Shown piece after piece: positions 10,313 through 22,629 of a stretch of DNA of 64,000 bases. Numbering within the stretch: the first letter of the stretch is position 1; each line of letters opens with the position of its first letter. The DNA comes from Vanessa cardui. Taxonomy: Eukaryota > Arthropoda > Insecta > Lepidoptera > Nymphalidae. The position numbers were made by a program, and so were the translations under genes. The DNA is taken from NCBI RefSeq assembly GCF_905220365.1, contig NC_061153.1, positions 4,298,001 through 4,362,000 on the forward strand. The letters are read 5' to 3'. The notes under the pieces are model-generated. The model did no database searches. It saw nothing but the letters and a program-made list of their open reading frames with translations, and was not told the origin of the DNA.

Positions 10313-10440
10313 GAGCTACTGAGTTTCTTGCCGGTTCTTCTCGGTAGAATCTACTTTCCGAACCGGTGGTAGCTTCAATTAATTATTAAATGACGATTCA
10401 AAAGTGCTTGTAAAAGCCTACCGAATAAAGTTTATTTAGA
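10313..10440 (+). repeat. Dispersed 3' tail of a non-LTR element
   Basis: agctactgagtttcttgccg, gttcttctcggtagaatcta, ccgaaccggtggtagcttca and agtgcttgtaaaagcctacc make up a tail I recognise as very common in Lepidoptera (from memory), ending in gaataaagtttattt with a polyadenylation-like signal. No coding sequence precedes it here because the mariner abuts it. Confidence 0.5.
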
Positions 10441-11378
10441 TTTTAATAGCGAAAAACTATTTTTTCCTGCCAAAATTCGTGTATTTTTTATCAAAATCTC
10501 GATAACGATTATAGATACATGAAAAATGTATAGGATCTTAAGTGTAGATCGTACAAAAAGCAAAACAAGTATTCCATAAAAAAATTCGTATCTCGATAGG
10601 GAACAGAGTTATGATAAAAAGTGATAATAAGCGGTACGCTTCTTGCGCGGCGTGTTGTGAAATGACGGCACAGCACTCGCGCGGCTTTAAGCGGGACTGG
10701 ATATTTTTCGAAACTTTGAATGCCTATAAAATCAAAACTATTAGGTATTTTTGACTAAAAAAAAAACTAGTGTATTTGTATACATACAAGCTTTACTGAG
10801 AAAATTCAAGTGATTTGGCATACCTAGTAACACTCTCCATTGAGTAACACTTTCTTTCCTTCTTATATGTATGACTTTATATTATTATAATATTTTTATT
10901 TAGAAAGAATAATGTATCTATAGATAAGTGTAAGTATACTGGTATACTGGTGGTGATGGTATCCAGTCAAACCATACTGTGCTGTAGGTACTGTAGTTGC
11001 GTTTGTTTTTGTTTTTTATTATTTTAGTTAACGTTTTAGTCTTTATTCGTTTTTTTCTATTGATGGGGTTTGATAATTAAAGTAAAACAATAATGTGATT
11101 TTAAATACACAAATTAACGGTCGTGCGTTGCGTAATGGCAGTCATGCCATCCTGAAGGTGCGAATTGTGTGAGGTGAGGCGTGAGCGCCTGACGGACCAC
11201 CCCTCTCGCCCCGCAACTCGTCCCACCGGGTTCTGGGAAGACGCTAACATGATTTTATACGCCTATTTATTGCGCCTAAAGAAAATATTAAGCTATGCGT
11301 ATATATAAAATAAAAAAAAAAAATTCAGATCTGTATTTTATAAGTATATGTATCAGGTTTTGTATAGTTTTATAATTA
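10441..11378. other. No gene found
   Basis: Mostly AT-rich with no recognised motif. A GC-richer patch at about 11120-11240 (gcgtgagcgcctgacggacc, cccctctcgccccgcaactc) stands out but has no open frame with a known domain. Confidence 0.35.
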
Positions 11379-11392
11379 TGTATATTTAAATA

Positions 11393-11690
11393 GTCGAGAT
11401 GGCCCAGTGGTTAGAACGCGTGCATCTTAACCGATGATTGCGGGTTCAATCCCAGCCAAGCACCGCTGATTCATGTGCTTAATTTGTCTTTATAATTCAT
11501 CTCGTGCTCAGCGGTGAAGGAAAACATCGTGAGGAAACCTGCATGTGACAAATTTCATAGAAATTCTGCCACATGTGAATTCCACCAACCCGCATTGGAA
11601 CAGCTAGGTGGAATATGTTCCAAACCTTACCCTCAAAGGGAGAGGAGGCCTTTAGCCCAGCAGTGGGAATTTACAGGCTGTTGTTGTTGT
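11393..11690 (+). mobile_element. tRNA-derived SINE, full length
   Basis: 298 bp between two copies of the 14-mer tgtatatttaaata (11379-11392 and 11691-11704). The head is tRNA-like, with an RNA polymerase III A box (tggcccagtgg, 11400-11410) and B box (gggttcaatccc, about 11442-11453). The body continues with caccgctgattcatgtgctt and ggaaaacatcgtgaggaaac, and the 3' end is cccagcagtgggaatttaca, then a (gtt)n tail. The complete structure and perfect target duplication suggest a fairly recent insertion. It resembles butterfly Metulj SINEs (from memory). Confidence 0.88.
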
Positions 11691-11704
11691 TGTATATTTA
11701 AATA

Positions 11705-12110
11705 TAAATATTTTATTTACCTTTGCAGATGTTTTCCCTTATTTTTTTTTCATATAGTTTTTGTGTACTAAAAGCTTGCTGCCTACTGTAGAAAAAAAAA
11801 AAAAAGAAACGGATGTCACTGAAAACCAGTTTTTGAGCAAAATTCCAACAATAACTGAGGGACATTCCTTTTCGGGGACATTGCACCATTAATTCTCGTT
11901 ATTTTTTTTTATAGTCATGTTTTTTTTTCTTCCTTTTCTCTTCATTGTTGTAGGTATATTTTTTATTTAATAATTGCATGTTACATTTGTTTTTCCTGTT
12001 AAAATTTGTTACTATTTTTTTTTATTTTTATGTTTTGTATTTCTTTAATTTGTAAATGTGTGTGTTCCTGAATAAAACGTTTTCTATTCTATTCTATTCT
12101 AAAAGTGAGT
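11705..12110 (+). repeat. Non-coding LINE-like 3' region with TTCTA microsatellite
   Basis: No open frame of interest. T-rich sequence ends in gtgtgttcctgaataaaacg and ttctattctattctattct (about 12090-12110), a pattern of a polyadenylation-like signal followed by a short tandem repeat that several insect LINEs use as a tail. The BEL/Pao relic begins immediately after, so this tail probably marks an insertion that truncated it. Confidence 0.45.
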
Positions 12111-14060
12111 CTTGAATCGTGGGTCCTATCAACTGGAGATCATTTATTGGTTGGTTGGCGCTGATGCGTCAAAGACAACGCGTAGCTTAGTTGATTCACT
12201 GTTCTCCCTAAGCACAGCGTGATGACATAAAAAATGACCGGCTGACGTGTTGTCCGATAGCTCCGAACAGTGTCTTAAATGTAGGTACTCTTTTATAAAG
12301 CACGAGTACGCTTGCTTTAATTCAGGACTTTTCCTTAACCGCCTTTCGAGATTAAGGAACCTTTTCTTCGCGAGATCGTATGAATTACCTAAGATATCTG
12401 GTGAATCCTTGAGAGGCAGATCAACATAAAACCTACAGGATTCTCAGCGGATGGTGTGAGTCATAAAGTGCTGCTCACAAGCCTTCTCAGTATCACTCAA
12501 TAATTATCTTTGAGGTAATTCTTCGAGGTCCCAAAACCTACTCATTTGGTCATGTAACTGTTTGTTTAGAGATAGCTTCGACATAAAATTGCAATTAATT
12601 GAATTTGAATCACAGTTCAATAAAATAGGACCAGATACTATCCATTCGAACCGTGAACTGCGTAAAAATGGTATATTTACGCCTAATGATTTTTGTTTCC
12701 TCCCTATAATCTCCCAAATAAATCGGCACCTATTAATGCATCAATAGGCACTGGAGTATAGAAATTAGGATCAGCTAGTTTAAAATGTGGAGGCAAATTA
12801 AATTGTCTGTAGTCTATGTAAGACTTAGGAAGATTACCCGTTAGTTCAGGCATGATAAAACACGTGAAAAAAAAATATAGTCACTTTGTAGTGAATTAAA
12901 TTTTACTTGACACCGCTCGTTAATATGATTACTAGCTACGTTCCCTATGCCTACAATATTAAGATTCGTGGGTATGGATTCCAACCCTAATCTATTTTTT
13001 AAAGATTGAGTTAAAAAGCTAGATTGACTGCCACTGTCTTACAGAGCACGTATAGTTTCAGTTTTCGAATTGACTGGATTCATGACTTCAATCATGGCTG
13101 TTGACAACATGACATGCGTAAAAGGTTGTCTAGAAAATTTGACGCTTAGTTCGTTTTCTGCTGTCTGAGAAGACGAATTTTTATTTAAATGTGGTGACAA
13201 AGAATCGTTACTAGTTTTGTGTAACAACGTGTTGTGACGTCCCTTGCTTTCGCGACATGACCCTGAGGTGCACTGATGTGTATTATGACCTGAACGGAGA
13301 CAATTTGTACACAGCTTAATATAAGCAATTCTCAACTCAGGTGTTTTCGCTAAAAATACAAGCAACGAGTACGATTTTTATTTGTTTGATTGATACCTAA
13401 ATTAGAAGTGCACGAAAACGGTTTTTGATGTCTCGTAATCTTAAAATTATTACTATTGCTAGACGATTACGTACTAGTAGAAATGTGCTTGTTATGTTTA
13501 AATGATTCTAGTACATCAGCACAGTCCTTGAGAAACCTATGGAATTGATCTAAGGTTGGCATATCGCTTAGAATATTGCGATGCTCCTCCCTCTTCATAC
13601 TTGTGTGGTTATCTAACTTTGAACTAACTAAATGAATGATTAACGTATCCCACTGATCTGTGGGTTGGCCTAAACTTGCTCACGCACGTAAATTTTTACT
13701 GACGTGATCAATCAAAGATCGTAATGACTGTTCGGATTCCCTACTTAACGGCTCAATATTGAACAAAGCATTTAGGTGGTTATTTATTAACTGTATCTTA
13801 TTGTCGTACCGCTCGCACAGCAGATTCCACGCCTTGTTGTAGTTTATTTCAGAGACTTCCAAGTTAGAAATAACACGAGCGGCTTCACCCTCTAAATATT
13901 AGTTTAAATAATAAAACTTATAAATAGGTAGGATTTTTTCGTTGTAATGAATAAGAGATCTAAAAGTATCACGAAACTCAAGCCAGCGAAAATAGGTTCC
14001 GTCAAATTTCGCAATTTGTATTAATGGACATATCTTCTTACTGATCCATTCTTACTGAAA
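12111..14060 (-). pseudogene. BEL/Pao LTR retrotransposon relic (gag, protease, start of RT)
   Basis: On the minus strand, order as in BEL/Pao elements. Gag-like DUF1759-type sequence comes first (about 14040-13560: DGTYFRWLEFRDTFRSLIHY, then EINYNKAWNLLCERYDNK and SEQSLRSLIDHVSKNLRA). A zinc knuckle region follows (CTNCLRSGHNTHQC, 13300s), then the retropepsin with active-site block DSGSQSSFLTQSLKNRLG directly after a stop codon near 13040. The pre-RT segment is LPLKDSPDILGNSYDLAKKR (12400s), and the RT start is ENSESTKLRVVFDASAPTNQ followed by a frameshift and INDLQLIGPTIQD near 12115. Stops and shifts break it in several places. It is cut at 12110, so most of RT, RNase H and integrase are gone, and no LTR was identified. 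Confidence 0.85.
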
Positions 14061-14289
14061 CTGAAAAATTAGAAGTTGATTTTTTTTTATATCATATTAA
14101 TAATAAAAACGGCAATATGGTATTGTGCTGTAAGTTTCACTCAGATCTAAGTAATTTAAGTGTGCTTGGAATTATATGGTTAAAGTAAAATAAAGTAAAG
14201 TAACTGCTATTTCTTGTCTAGTGAGAAATAAAATATAAACTCTAAAAAAAAAACATTTATTTATTTATTTTGTGATTCTAAAGCGTTGA

Positions 14290-14772
14290 TTTCTATAACT
14301 AAAGAAAAATATACCGCACATCGCAAATGGAAGATGCATCATAATCCACTCGAGTATTTATTTACTTAAGGAATTTAAATTGCTTCGTGACAGACAAAAA
14401 CGTATTCAAGCTGAATGCTATGAGTCCCACATTATTGGAATTCAAGAAGGCATTAAAAACTCACTCAAGCTTCTTCACAAACATATTCTATCCAAACGTA
14501 AAAATCAAAGCCCTTATCCACGTTCCTTACGTTTTGGCAATCAAATTTACAATGGCGAAAAAAGAATATGTTCTGGTTATAGCGATTTCTTCAAGAACGT
14601 CTTTATTAAAAGTGCACTTAATTACGACAACTTATTATTACCCGAAATAGCCTCAGTGGCAGACGATACCTACCACTCTCTCACTCTGTCTGAAGAGGAA
14701 GTCTTAAAATTGTTAACATCTCTGGATATCCAAAAAGGCTCTGGTAGTGATAACTTACCTTCAATTTGGTAG
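14290..14772 (+). pseudogene. Jockey/I-type LINE fragment before the RT core
   Basis: About 155 codons. TKEKYTAHRKWKMHHNPLEY near the start, then (14380-14772) SLKLLHKHILSKRKNQ, ICSGYSDFFKNVFIKSALNY and LTLSEEEVLKLLTSLDIQKG, the segment that in jockey/I-type ORF2 proteins lies between endonuclease and RT, ending SGSDNLPSIW at a TAG. In intact elements the RT follows at this point. One stop lies near 14368. Truncated on both sides; the family is not one of the others here as far as I can see. Confidence 0.7.
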
Positions 14773-14778
14773 CCCTAA

Positions 14779-15262
14779 AGCGGCTGCTCTAGGGCTTCCA
14801 AATCGGTGGTGCACGAAATATTGAAAAAAGATCTCCACTTTCACCCCTTCAAAATTCAATTTGTGCAAGCATTTAAGCCACATGACAATGATTACAATTT
14901 GCGTAAAAGTATCTGCCAAACAATGTTGCAACGATTTCATACAGTGAACACAATCTTTTGGAGTGACGAAGCCAATTTTCACTTGAATGGAAGTGTTAAC
15001 TGACAGAATTGCCGATACTGGGCACCTAAAGAGCAGAATCCACGTTTCACTCAACAACAGTTTTTCAATCAACAGTCACTTCTCAGTCCCAAAGTAACGG
15101 TTTGGTGTGCACTGTCAAGCAATGGAATAATCGGGCCCTATTTTTTTGAAAATCGTCGAGGGCAACCCATTACTGTGAACGGTGTTTCTTATCGGATCAT
15201 GCTTAAGGATTATTTTTCTGTGGCTACTCTTGAATGGTCAACGTTAATGCCCATTATTGGCG
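14779..15262 (+). pseudogene. IS630/Tc1-mariner-type transposase relic (middle part)
   Basis: Plus-strand segments KKDLHFHPFKIQFVQAFKPH, then TIFWSDEANFHLNGSVN with the first catalytic D (SDEA), a stop at about 15001, then NCRYWAPKEQNPRF and PKVTVWCALSSNGIIGPYFF. The order matches insect transposases of the IS630-Tc1-mariner group in which a DUF4817-like N terminus precedes the DDE domain (named from memory). The second and third catalytic residues are absent because the sequence ends near 15262. It is unrelated in sequence to the intact mariner at 8989. Confidence 0.7.
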
Positions 15263-16370
15263 ATAAAATACACATTATACAAATCATAAAATAAAATAAA
15301 AAAAAAATATACAAAATGACAAAAAACAGGAAAGAATGTGATGCCTAAATTGGTAAACCACTCAGCTTGTGTTGAAACCATTGTTAAATGAGCTTCAACG
15401 CTGGTATTCTGTGGTCGCCAGCGGCTACGTACGTCACGTCGTAGATATCGATTGTTAGCTATTTAAAAATGAATAATATGTACTGCCCATAAATATGATT
15501 ATGATTTGACTATTTTTATTAAAATATGAATAAAATCAGCAAGGCGGGTAGTCCAATAAATTGTAAATGTAAGAAGGGCTAAAGATTTTATAAGCACTGT
15601 GTGAATAGATTTACTCTCAGTTCGTTTGAGGTTTTGATGGCGAAAGTAATTTAAGGTAAGATCATTGTACTAATTGTAATGTTCATTGTGTTAAGTTAAA
15701 ATGTATTAATGTAAAAAATGTGTTGTGTTCTGTTTTATTTTAGTATAAAATATTAGTAAGACGTTAACACGATATTGATAAAGTAACTAATTATAAATAA
15801 ACATATATGTGGTTCTATTTCAATGGAAGTGAACGCCCTAGTTATAGTCTAGACGCTCACTTGATCGTACGCTGATAAACGTCCACAAGTTAATATATGT
15901 ATAAAGAAATAATATTAATGTACTTAAAGTTATTAAATTATAAGTTGTGTACCGAGTGTTACTGTGTGTAAATGTAATAGTGTGTGCTACATAAAATTAC
16001 CTATATTTGATAAATGATAAATATATGATAAATGCTACAGGGGGTAAGTCAATAATAAATATGTTAATCCCGAATTATAGAATGTAGAATAAAAGATAGT
16101 TGTCATTTTAATTAAATACGCGCTATTCGCTGCCAACAGTGGATATTATAACATTAAATTATATATGACTCTTTACATATTCCATTTTTAGATTGGGGGT
16201 TTCAAACAACCCAAAGATTACATCGAGCAATCAACACGTGTGACAAAACACGATATGCTGAGAGTACAAACGCACCGCCACCTTGCCAAAAGGCCAAATC
16301 AAGTAGGTAAGTATTTAAAGTAATTTTACACAAGAACAAACGTGCGAAAAATAAAAACCAATATGTAATT
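15263..16370. other. No gene found
   Basis: AT-rich sequence without a supported ORF. 15263-15450 includes atgtgatgcctaaattggta and ccactcagcttgtgttgaaa; on the minus strand this resembles a LINE 3' tail (weak, from memory). 15600-16160 has a run of short stop-rich frames and could be a decayed LTR, but I could not find a matching second copy. 16190-16320 holds no clear domain. Confidence 0.35.
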
Positions 16371-16375
16371 GTTTG

Positions 16376-19130
16376 TTAAGAATGTAATTGTAAATCTATT
16401 AAATTCATTTTAAATTTTTTTCTAAAGATATTTACTGTTTTCAGGTTTCGAAGAGGTGGCGGCAGGTTATTCCAGCACTTTGTCGCAGTGTAAATGAAAC
16501 TACCACGAAAAGCAGCAGTCTTATATGGCGGCATGGACAACGAGTAAGATGAGGCTCGTGTTTCATGGGTTAGTCTCTGCTCACAGGCCCATTTGAGTTT
16601 GTGGTATAGATACGGAGGCATTTTGTATTTTACTATGCTGAACAATAAAGTCGCGAAATGTAACTGTCTGCAATAGTCCATTTTTTAACATTTTGACAGA
16701 GTTCAAATACGGCGTGACGTGTCAGCGTGGTGGAACGTTGAAACAATATCGAGCACAGGCATTTTGAACCTTTTGAATAAGATTTTTAGTACGCATTAGT
16801 AACCTCGGGCCCGTTACGATATCGGCATAATTTAATTTCGAAAGAACAAGTGCCTCGCATAGGTTTATTCTCACGTGAGGTTTCAAGTATTTACGAATTT
16901 GATATAGTAATTTTAACCGATACAAGCAATTTCGAACAATTTGTATAATGTGCTGATCAAATCGTCCATATTCTTTCATATTATTTCGACCATAAAGACT
17001 CCCAGATTTCTAGTTTCGCTGACTCGCTCAACCTGAATGTTTTGCAATTTTATATTTGGGGATAATGATGTTATCTTGTGTATCTGAGTTGGCGTGCCCA
17101 AGAACATGTATTTAGTTTTCCTTGGGTTTAAGATCAGACTGTTTGAGTTGGACCATGTAGTATTCTCTTTAAGTCTTCGTTAAGCTTGTTTAGCGCTATA
17201 TTTAAATCTGTGGGTTTAAAAGATAAATATAACTGAATATCGTCGGCGTAAATATGATAATTGCAGAAATGTATCGAATTAACTATGTCAGCACAATATA
17301 GCGAAAAGAGAACAGGTCCGAGGATAGATCCCTGTGGTACCCCTCTTGTAATTGTACTGCTTCCAGATACGCATTTAGATCCATCCTCTCGAGTAACTTC
17401 TACAACCTGAGATCTGTTGTTGAGATAGCTATCGAACCACCTAATAGTATCTACACTAAAACCGTAGTAGTGTAATTTAGACAGTAATAACGCCAAATTA
17501 ATAGTATCGAAGGCACGTGAAAAATCGAGGAGCACTAATATGGTACCTTCCCCAGCGTCTTGCGCTCTTAGAACATCGTCAACTATATTAGCTAGAGCGG
17601 TAAATGTACTTCTACCCTTCCTAAACCCAGACTGAACACAAGGAAGTATTTCATTAGCTTCTAAATAGTCTGTAAGTTGAAAACACACTATTTTTTCTAG
17701 GACTTTTGATAATGAAGGCAAAATACTAATTGGTCGAAAATCGCTTATATTTATGGGGTTATCAATTTTTGGTATAGGTTTCACGATTGCATTTTTCCAT
17801 AAATAAGGAAAAGTGGATGTCCGAATGGAAGTATTAACTATATTTACAATCGTTTCAGAAATAAACGGTAAACCACTAGAAATCATATCCATTGAGATAC
17901 CATCGGATCCTATAGCCTTTGATTTAATGCCCCGTAATGTTTTTAATACAGTTATGTCGTCTACCTGATTTAAGGCAAAGCTACTAGAACAATATCTGTT
18001 ACTTGTATAGAAATTAAGATCCGATAGTTTCACATCATTATTACCGGGTAAGTCAAGGAAAAAATGATTAAGTAAATTCGGATCCGATAGGTGATCAGGT
18101 AGAAAACAATCCCGTTTTTTCTTATAGTTAAAAATGTTTTTTAGATGCTTCCACATGTACTTCGGCCTCTTTGTATTATTATTTATGAAGTGAGTAAAGT
18201 AGGCACTCTTCTCTCTGTGGATTGCCATTTCAACTTCAGATTTTAAATCCTTATAGAAGGATATGTGAATGTCATTGCGAGAAGCCCGAGCTCTTGTATG
18301 TGCCTCATCGCGAGTACGGATCATGTTATTGATATTATAAGTAATCCATGGGTATTGATGTTCTTTAAAATAACCGCAAATTAGGGGGGCTAAGGTATCG
18401 AATACAGATAATATACTACTGTTAAATTCGCTAACTAGACTGTTTTCATCGTATATGTTTTCAAATTGTAGATTAAAATTAGTTAAGTAATCTTTGAGGT
18501 CATTCTCAGTAATGTTGTTAATTTTTCTATAGAATTTGAGCAATGGTTTAGGCTTCTCCTTTCGAATATTATAATCGAAAGATAAGAAGGCATGGCTGCT
18601 AAGCTCAAGAATATAGTCTACCCGAACTTGAGTAGTATTACCATCCACACAAACTAAATCTATCAGAGTCTCACTGTGTGAAGTAAAGTGGGTGGGGTCT
18701 TTAATAATTTGGTTGAGATTGGAGAACGTTAAAAAACCAATTAATAAACGTGTACAATAATTGTTGGTGTCGAGAAAGTTAATATTAAAGTCACCCATCA
18801 ACAATATATGATCATAATCACAAAGTGTAGAGAACGTCTCCGTAAGCCCATCAAAAAAAGTACGTGGATTTAGCCACGGAGGTCGATAAGCAGTTCCGAT
18901 AATTAGCTTCTTCCCACCAACGCTCACCCTCAGCCACATTTGTTCTATGTCCGAGGAAATTATCGGATGGATAAGAGTACGCGCCGAAATTCCTCTTCTA
19001 ATGTAAAAGCCCACATCACCACCACGGCCACGCACTGCAGCAGGGCGCGGCTTGTGGCGTAGTCGATATCCTGGGATATGTGGTGCTCCTCCCTCCTCAC
19101 CTTCTCTAAGCCACGTTTCATTTAAATTTT
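16376..19130 (-). pseudogene. CR1-type ORF2: endonuclease-reverse transcriptase, broken
   Basis: Endonuclease and RT that perform target-primed reverse transcription. The first 40 or so endonuclease residues seen in the sister (28527 onward) are missing; it starts at NLNETWLREGEEGGAP. Then IIGTAYRPPWLNPRTF, ILLMGDFNINFLD and LSSHAFLSFD (endonuclease), FRPISILPSLSKVLEK, VQSGFRKGRSTFTALA, VLLDFSRAFDTINLAL, GVPQGSILGPVLFS and NYHIYADDIQLYLSF (RT with YADD). The main frame is open for 633 codons (19035-17134). It then shifts near 17150 and again near 16980; the thumb and C-terminal parts continue as YRLKLLYQIRKYLKPHVRIN, NACARYCFNVPPR and AATKCWNNLPPPLRNLKTVN, ending at 16376. So RT core and catalytic residues are intact, but the gene is broken. 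Confidence 0.9.
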
Positions 19131-19262
19131 AACGACTCGAGTAATTTAAAATCAATGGTAAAATTAAGAATAAAAGGACAGTAATAACAAAAAGTAAAGT
19201 ATTTAACAATAACATGTGAACATTCAATATTAACGTAAAGCAGTAAATAATCTAATCTTTGC

Positions 19263-20222
19263 TTATGCAAAAAAACTTTTGAATATCTGTTTCCGCTCGG
19301 ATGCGATATACAGGTGTATCCGTACTACGCCGTATATAAATTTTACCCCCTCTCGTCCAGATGAATCGCCATCCCTTTCTATTTCCTTCCTCTCGCGCCT
19401 TAAAAAATAGGTAGCGATTGAGAGGAGTGAGTCGCTCATTGAAATAATAACGTCGCAGCTCCCCATCGACGTATCAACACCGCGCCGCTCGCAGCAGCTC
19501 GTCGCGCGGTGAGCGGCGTGCCAGCCGCACATATGACGCGGTCGCACTCGCTCGCCGTCAGCCGCCGCGGAACGTCGCTGCCCCGTACGCTCTGCACTCA
19601 CTATGTCTTGATCGCTAAGATCAAGACCGACTTTTTTCGCACATAATATTATGATGCTGTGCGTGTTCTCTCCAGGCTTTTCAGGGACGCAAGCCAATTC
19701 GAGATCCGTGACAAAGTGATCCTGTTCCCTCTCATTAAACTCCATACGTAATCGCGAAATTTCCGCTTTGTTTCTCTCCTCGGCTTGGCTTTGATCGGCC
19801 GCCTCTTGCGATTCCATAGCGGAAATCCTCTCTTCGACTGATGTTAAACGATTATTAAATTCGGTCATATTGGAGTTTAATCGCGACACTTCTTCTCTAA
19901 AGAATGACATTTCTTGAGAAACAGATGCCACTTCTCTTAGCAGCAGACGAATCTCTTTCAAAAGTGTTGCCGACAGGTCCTCGCCTACATGTGCATCGGC
20001 GAAGGTATCATCAGCAGTATCCTGAGAGTGAGGGGAGGAGGCCTGAACAGGGGTACATAGTTTAGGACTCCCTTTACACTCCCGGCACATCCATTTGCCG
20101 GCTATTCTTGTATCTGGGCCGATATTTAGGCAGACCCGATGATATCTTGAGGCACATTTTGCGCATTTTACGCCATCTGTGGTCGCAAGAAATTTACTAC
20201 AGTGCTTCCACTTATTTCCCAT
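19263..20222 (-). pseudogene. CR1-type ORF1 with PHD-like zinc finger, frameshifted
   Basis: ORF1 proteins bind LINE RNA. The ATG (20222) is followed by a cysteine/histidine array of PHD type (CSKF..., VKCAKCASRYHRVCLNI, WMCREC), then a coiled coil at about residues 90-160 (LLKEIRLLLREVASVSQEMS; RLTSVEERISAMESQ) and the start of an RRM-like part (IVSAERTGQRR). Near 19560 the frame is lost relative to the sister ORF1 at 27219-28154. The expected ending resumes in another frame near 19380-19265 (GWRFIWTRGGKIYIRRSTDT), so the last third of the open frame is out of phase. Confidence 0.83.
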
Positions 20223-20290
20223 TATCGATATGAATGAGGCACTACGCAGTGTTAAAGGAGGGCGTTAGATGGCGTTGTAAAAATGTTTTT

Positions 20291-20620
20291 TTAATTTATG
20301 AATAAAATAAAATTATGTGTATTAACACTAAGAATTATAGTCACTAATTTAAGAAAATCACTATTTAAGACACTGATAAAAAAATTAGCTAAAATCTAAA
20401 TTTTTTCTTTCACGTCAAAGTTACGTGGGTATATTGTAACAGACCGTTCAGAGATATTTTAATGATATTTCTGTTAATAAACACTAGAAAGGTCTTCCCA
20501 CTATAGTTCACTCACGGAATATTGTCACACACACAATTATTTAGTATAATAAAACTGTTTAATAGTGTCTTTGTTTTTTATTTAATTTAAAACTATTAGA
20601 GCCACAAAATCAGCTGTCAC
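20291..20620. other. No gene found between LINE and Harbinger relic
   Basis: AT-rich, no open frame with a known motif. It probably holds the 5' flank of the Harbinger transposase on one side and the 5' UTR remnant of the minus-strand LINE on the other. No TIR was recognised. Confidence 0.35.
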
Positions 20621-20629
20621 TCCAACGAC

Positions 20630-21552
20630 GTGACTTGCAGCAACTCTATGGAGGAAATATTCTCCGGTCTACTAGCTGAACCAAGCAATCAATTCCAGGG
20701 ATTCGTTCGAATGTCAGCATCTGATTTCGAATTGATATTAAGCAGAGTCGGACCTATGATAGAAAAACAAAAATTAAATTTCGTCTCACAATACCCGCCA
20801 AAGTTCGACTAGCAGTTACTTTACGATATTTAGCTACAGGAGATAGCTACAGAAACTTACATTATTTGTTCAAGATATCTCACCAAGTGGTTTCAAATAC
20901 TATAAGGGAATGTTGTGCTGCTCTCATATTTGTATTGAAGGACATGATCAGGTTACCTGAGAATGAAAACAAATGGCTGCAAAAGGAATTTGATTTTAGA
21001 GATACATTCCCATATTTTTTGGGAGCAATCGATGGTAAACATGTTGTTATGGTGTCACCAATTGACAGAGGCTCTGAATATTGTAATTACAAGCATTCGT
21101 TTAGTATTGTATTGATGGCCTTAGTGGATCGCAATTTTTGTTTCATGTTTTGCGATGTAGGCAACAAGGGCAGAATCAGCGACGGTGTTGTATTCAGAGA
21201 TTGCGTTGATTCGAAAAACTTCAGACAAATTCTCTACATTTACCACAACCTGAACCACTTTCTTCGATTCGATGGCGATGTGAATATGCCTTACGTTTTT
21301 GTTGCTGACAATGTATTTCCATTGCACCCCAACATAATGAAACCTTTTCCCGGAGACTACCCCGAAGGAAGTAAGAAACGAAACTTTAATCGTAAACTGT
21401 CTGCTGCTCGTATTGTCGTGGAAAACGCATTTGGAGTTATGTCCGCACGCTTTCGCGTACTTAGAAAACCCATAGCTCTACAGCGAAACGAAGCTTCAAG
21501 GGTCGTATTGGCATGTGCTTTATTATATAACTTTTTGAAAAAAAAGTTCTGA
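20630..21552 (+). pseudogene. PIF/Harbinger transposase, one frameshift
   Basis: DDE_Tnp_4 type nuclease related to HARBI1, which cuts the element at its TIRs. The N-terminal part at 20630-20812 (GFVRMSASDFELILSRVGPM) leaves frame near 20760; the correct frame continues KIKFRLTIPAKVRLAVTLRY and LATGDSYRNLHYLFKIS into the long open part at 20866-21552. Visible blocks are FLGAIDGKHVVMVSPIDRGS (first D), VGNKGRISDGVVFRD, VADNVFPLHPNIMKPFPG and ARIVVENAFGVMSARFRVLR (E). It ends YNFLKKKF at TGA. Except for the single shift it is complete. The BESS gene at 21943 converges on it from the other strand, the usual two-gene layout of animal Harbingers. Confidence 0.88.
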
Positions 21553-22065
21553 ATCGCGGCTAATTTACACACCATCGGGTTATACTGACACAATTGTCAA
21601 TGGAGAAATAATAAAACCTGGAACTTGAAGAAAGGACATTGGAAATGGCAAAGGCGCTTTCAGGTCAATGAAGAGTTTCAGCTTTAGAAGCAATCCAGGT
21701 TAGGGATAAATTCGCAGAATATTTCAGGACTACAAATAATTTGTGAGATGTCAATAACATAAAATGATAGCCAGGGGATGCAAGACCCATTTCTATCGTA
21801 AAAGCTAAAGTTAGTTCTCAAATTAATTATTATTATTTTGATTTAATTATTTTAATACTTCGGAAAATAAAACAATGATAATTGTATTTAGTCTTTCATT
21901 TATTTGTTTCTCAGAGTAATTAACATAAATTTCACATAACTTTTAATCTTTAACTATCTTTATTTCACCGGACTCTGTGATTACTATTTGTGAGGCACGG
22001 GTTGGCGGCAGTATTTGTAGAAAATTTTCTTGGGAAGTTTGAATTGATAACTGATCTGGAGGTAG

Positions 22066-22560
22066 ACAATTATTTATTTATTTATTTATGTACCAACAGA
22101 GTATATAATAATAATAATAATATATATATATATATATATACATACATATAAAATAAATTAAACTTAAGTGGAAAGAAAGAAAAAAAAGAAGTGTTGCTTA
22201 ACTCTGATTTTAAACGATCTTATTGTAAAATTATTATGGAAAATATTATCTGGAAGAGAGTTCCATAGGCGAGCGGCAACAACGGAAAATGAGTTACCAT
22301 AGGAAGTAGTGTTAAAAAATGGTACCTCAAGAGTTTCGACGCCACACAAGCGCGTACTGGTCGTTCACGAGCAGGACAAAACAGAAAACGCTCTTGTAGG
22401 TAATCAGGGCTACCATGGTTTAATATATTAAAAAGAAGCGATAATATGTGCAAGCTCCGGCGAAGTCGGATAGGAAGCCACTTTAACTGACGTCGATATT
22501 CAGAAATGTGATCAAATTTGCGCAGACCGTAAATTATCTTGAGATAGAGGCGACTGGTAA
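22066..22560 (-). mobile_element. LINE 3' end (RT C-terminus and tail) inserted in the BESS gene
   Basis: Minus strand: IYGLRKFDHISEYRRQLKWL, then LRRSLHILSLLFNILNHGSP and YLQERFLFCPARERPVRACV, a frameshift, then VVAARLWNSLPDNIFHNNFT and a stop near 22164. The 3' UTR contains (tta)n and (ta)n runs and ends gttggtacataaataaataa. The same terminal string occurs at about 32375-32412 on the plus strand, so both are 3' ends of one family, possibly that of the LINE at 23367-26665. No target duplication was found. Confidence 0.75.
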
Positions 22561-22629
22561 GTTGGGATAGGATTTGGCGATGATCTGAATGCTTGTTGAT
22601 GTGGAGACAGGAATGTGGAGTGGTCAAGA

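Larger units (their letters stand above)
16320..20290 (-). mobile_element. CR1-type LINE, nearly full length, minus strand
   Basis: This unit contains ORF1 (20222-19263) and ORF2 (19130-16376) in the same order as the plus-strand relative at 27197-31379. The two units match block by block, so they belong to the same or sister families. A PHD-like ORF1 and an APE endonuclease plus RT without RNase H fit the CR1/L2 group. Neither a target duplication nor a clear tail was found, so the limits are approximate. Confidence 0.75.

Noticed and set aside
11398..11460. A genuine tRNA gene
   Set aside because: A and B boxes are present but the sequence continues as a SINE with tail and target duplication, and no complete cloverleaf with anticodon arm is evident.
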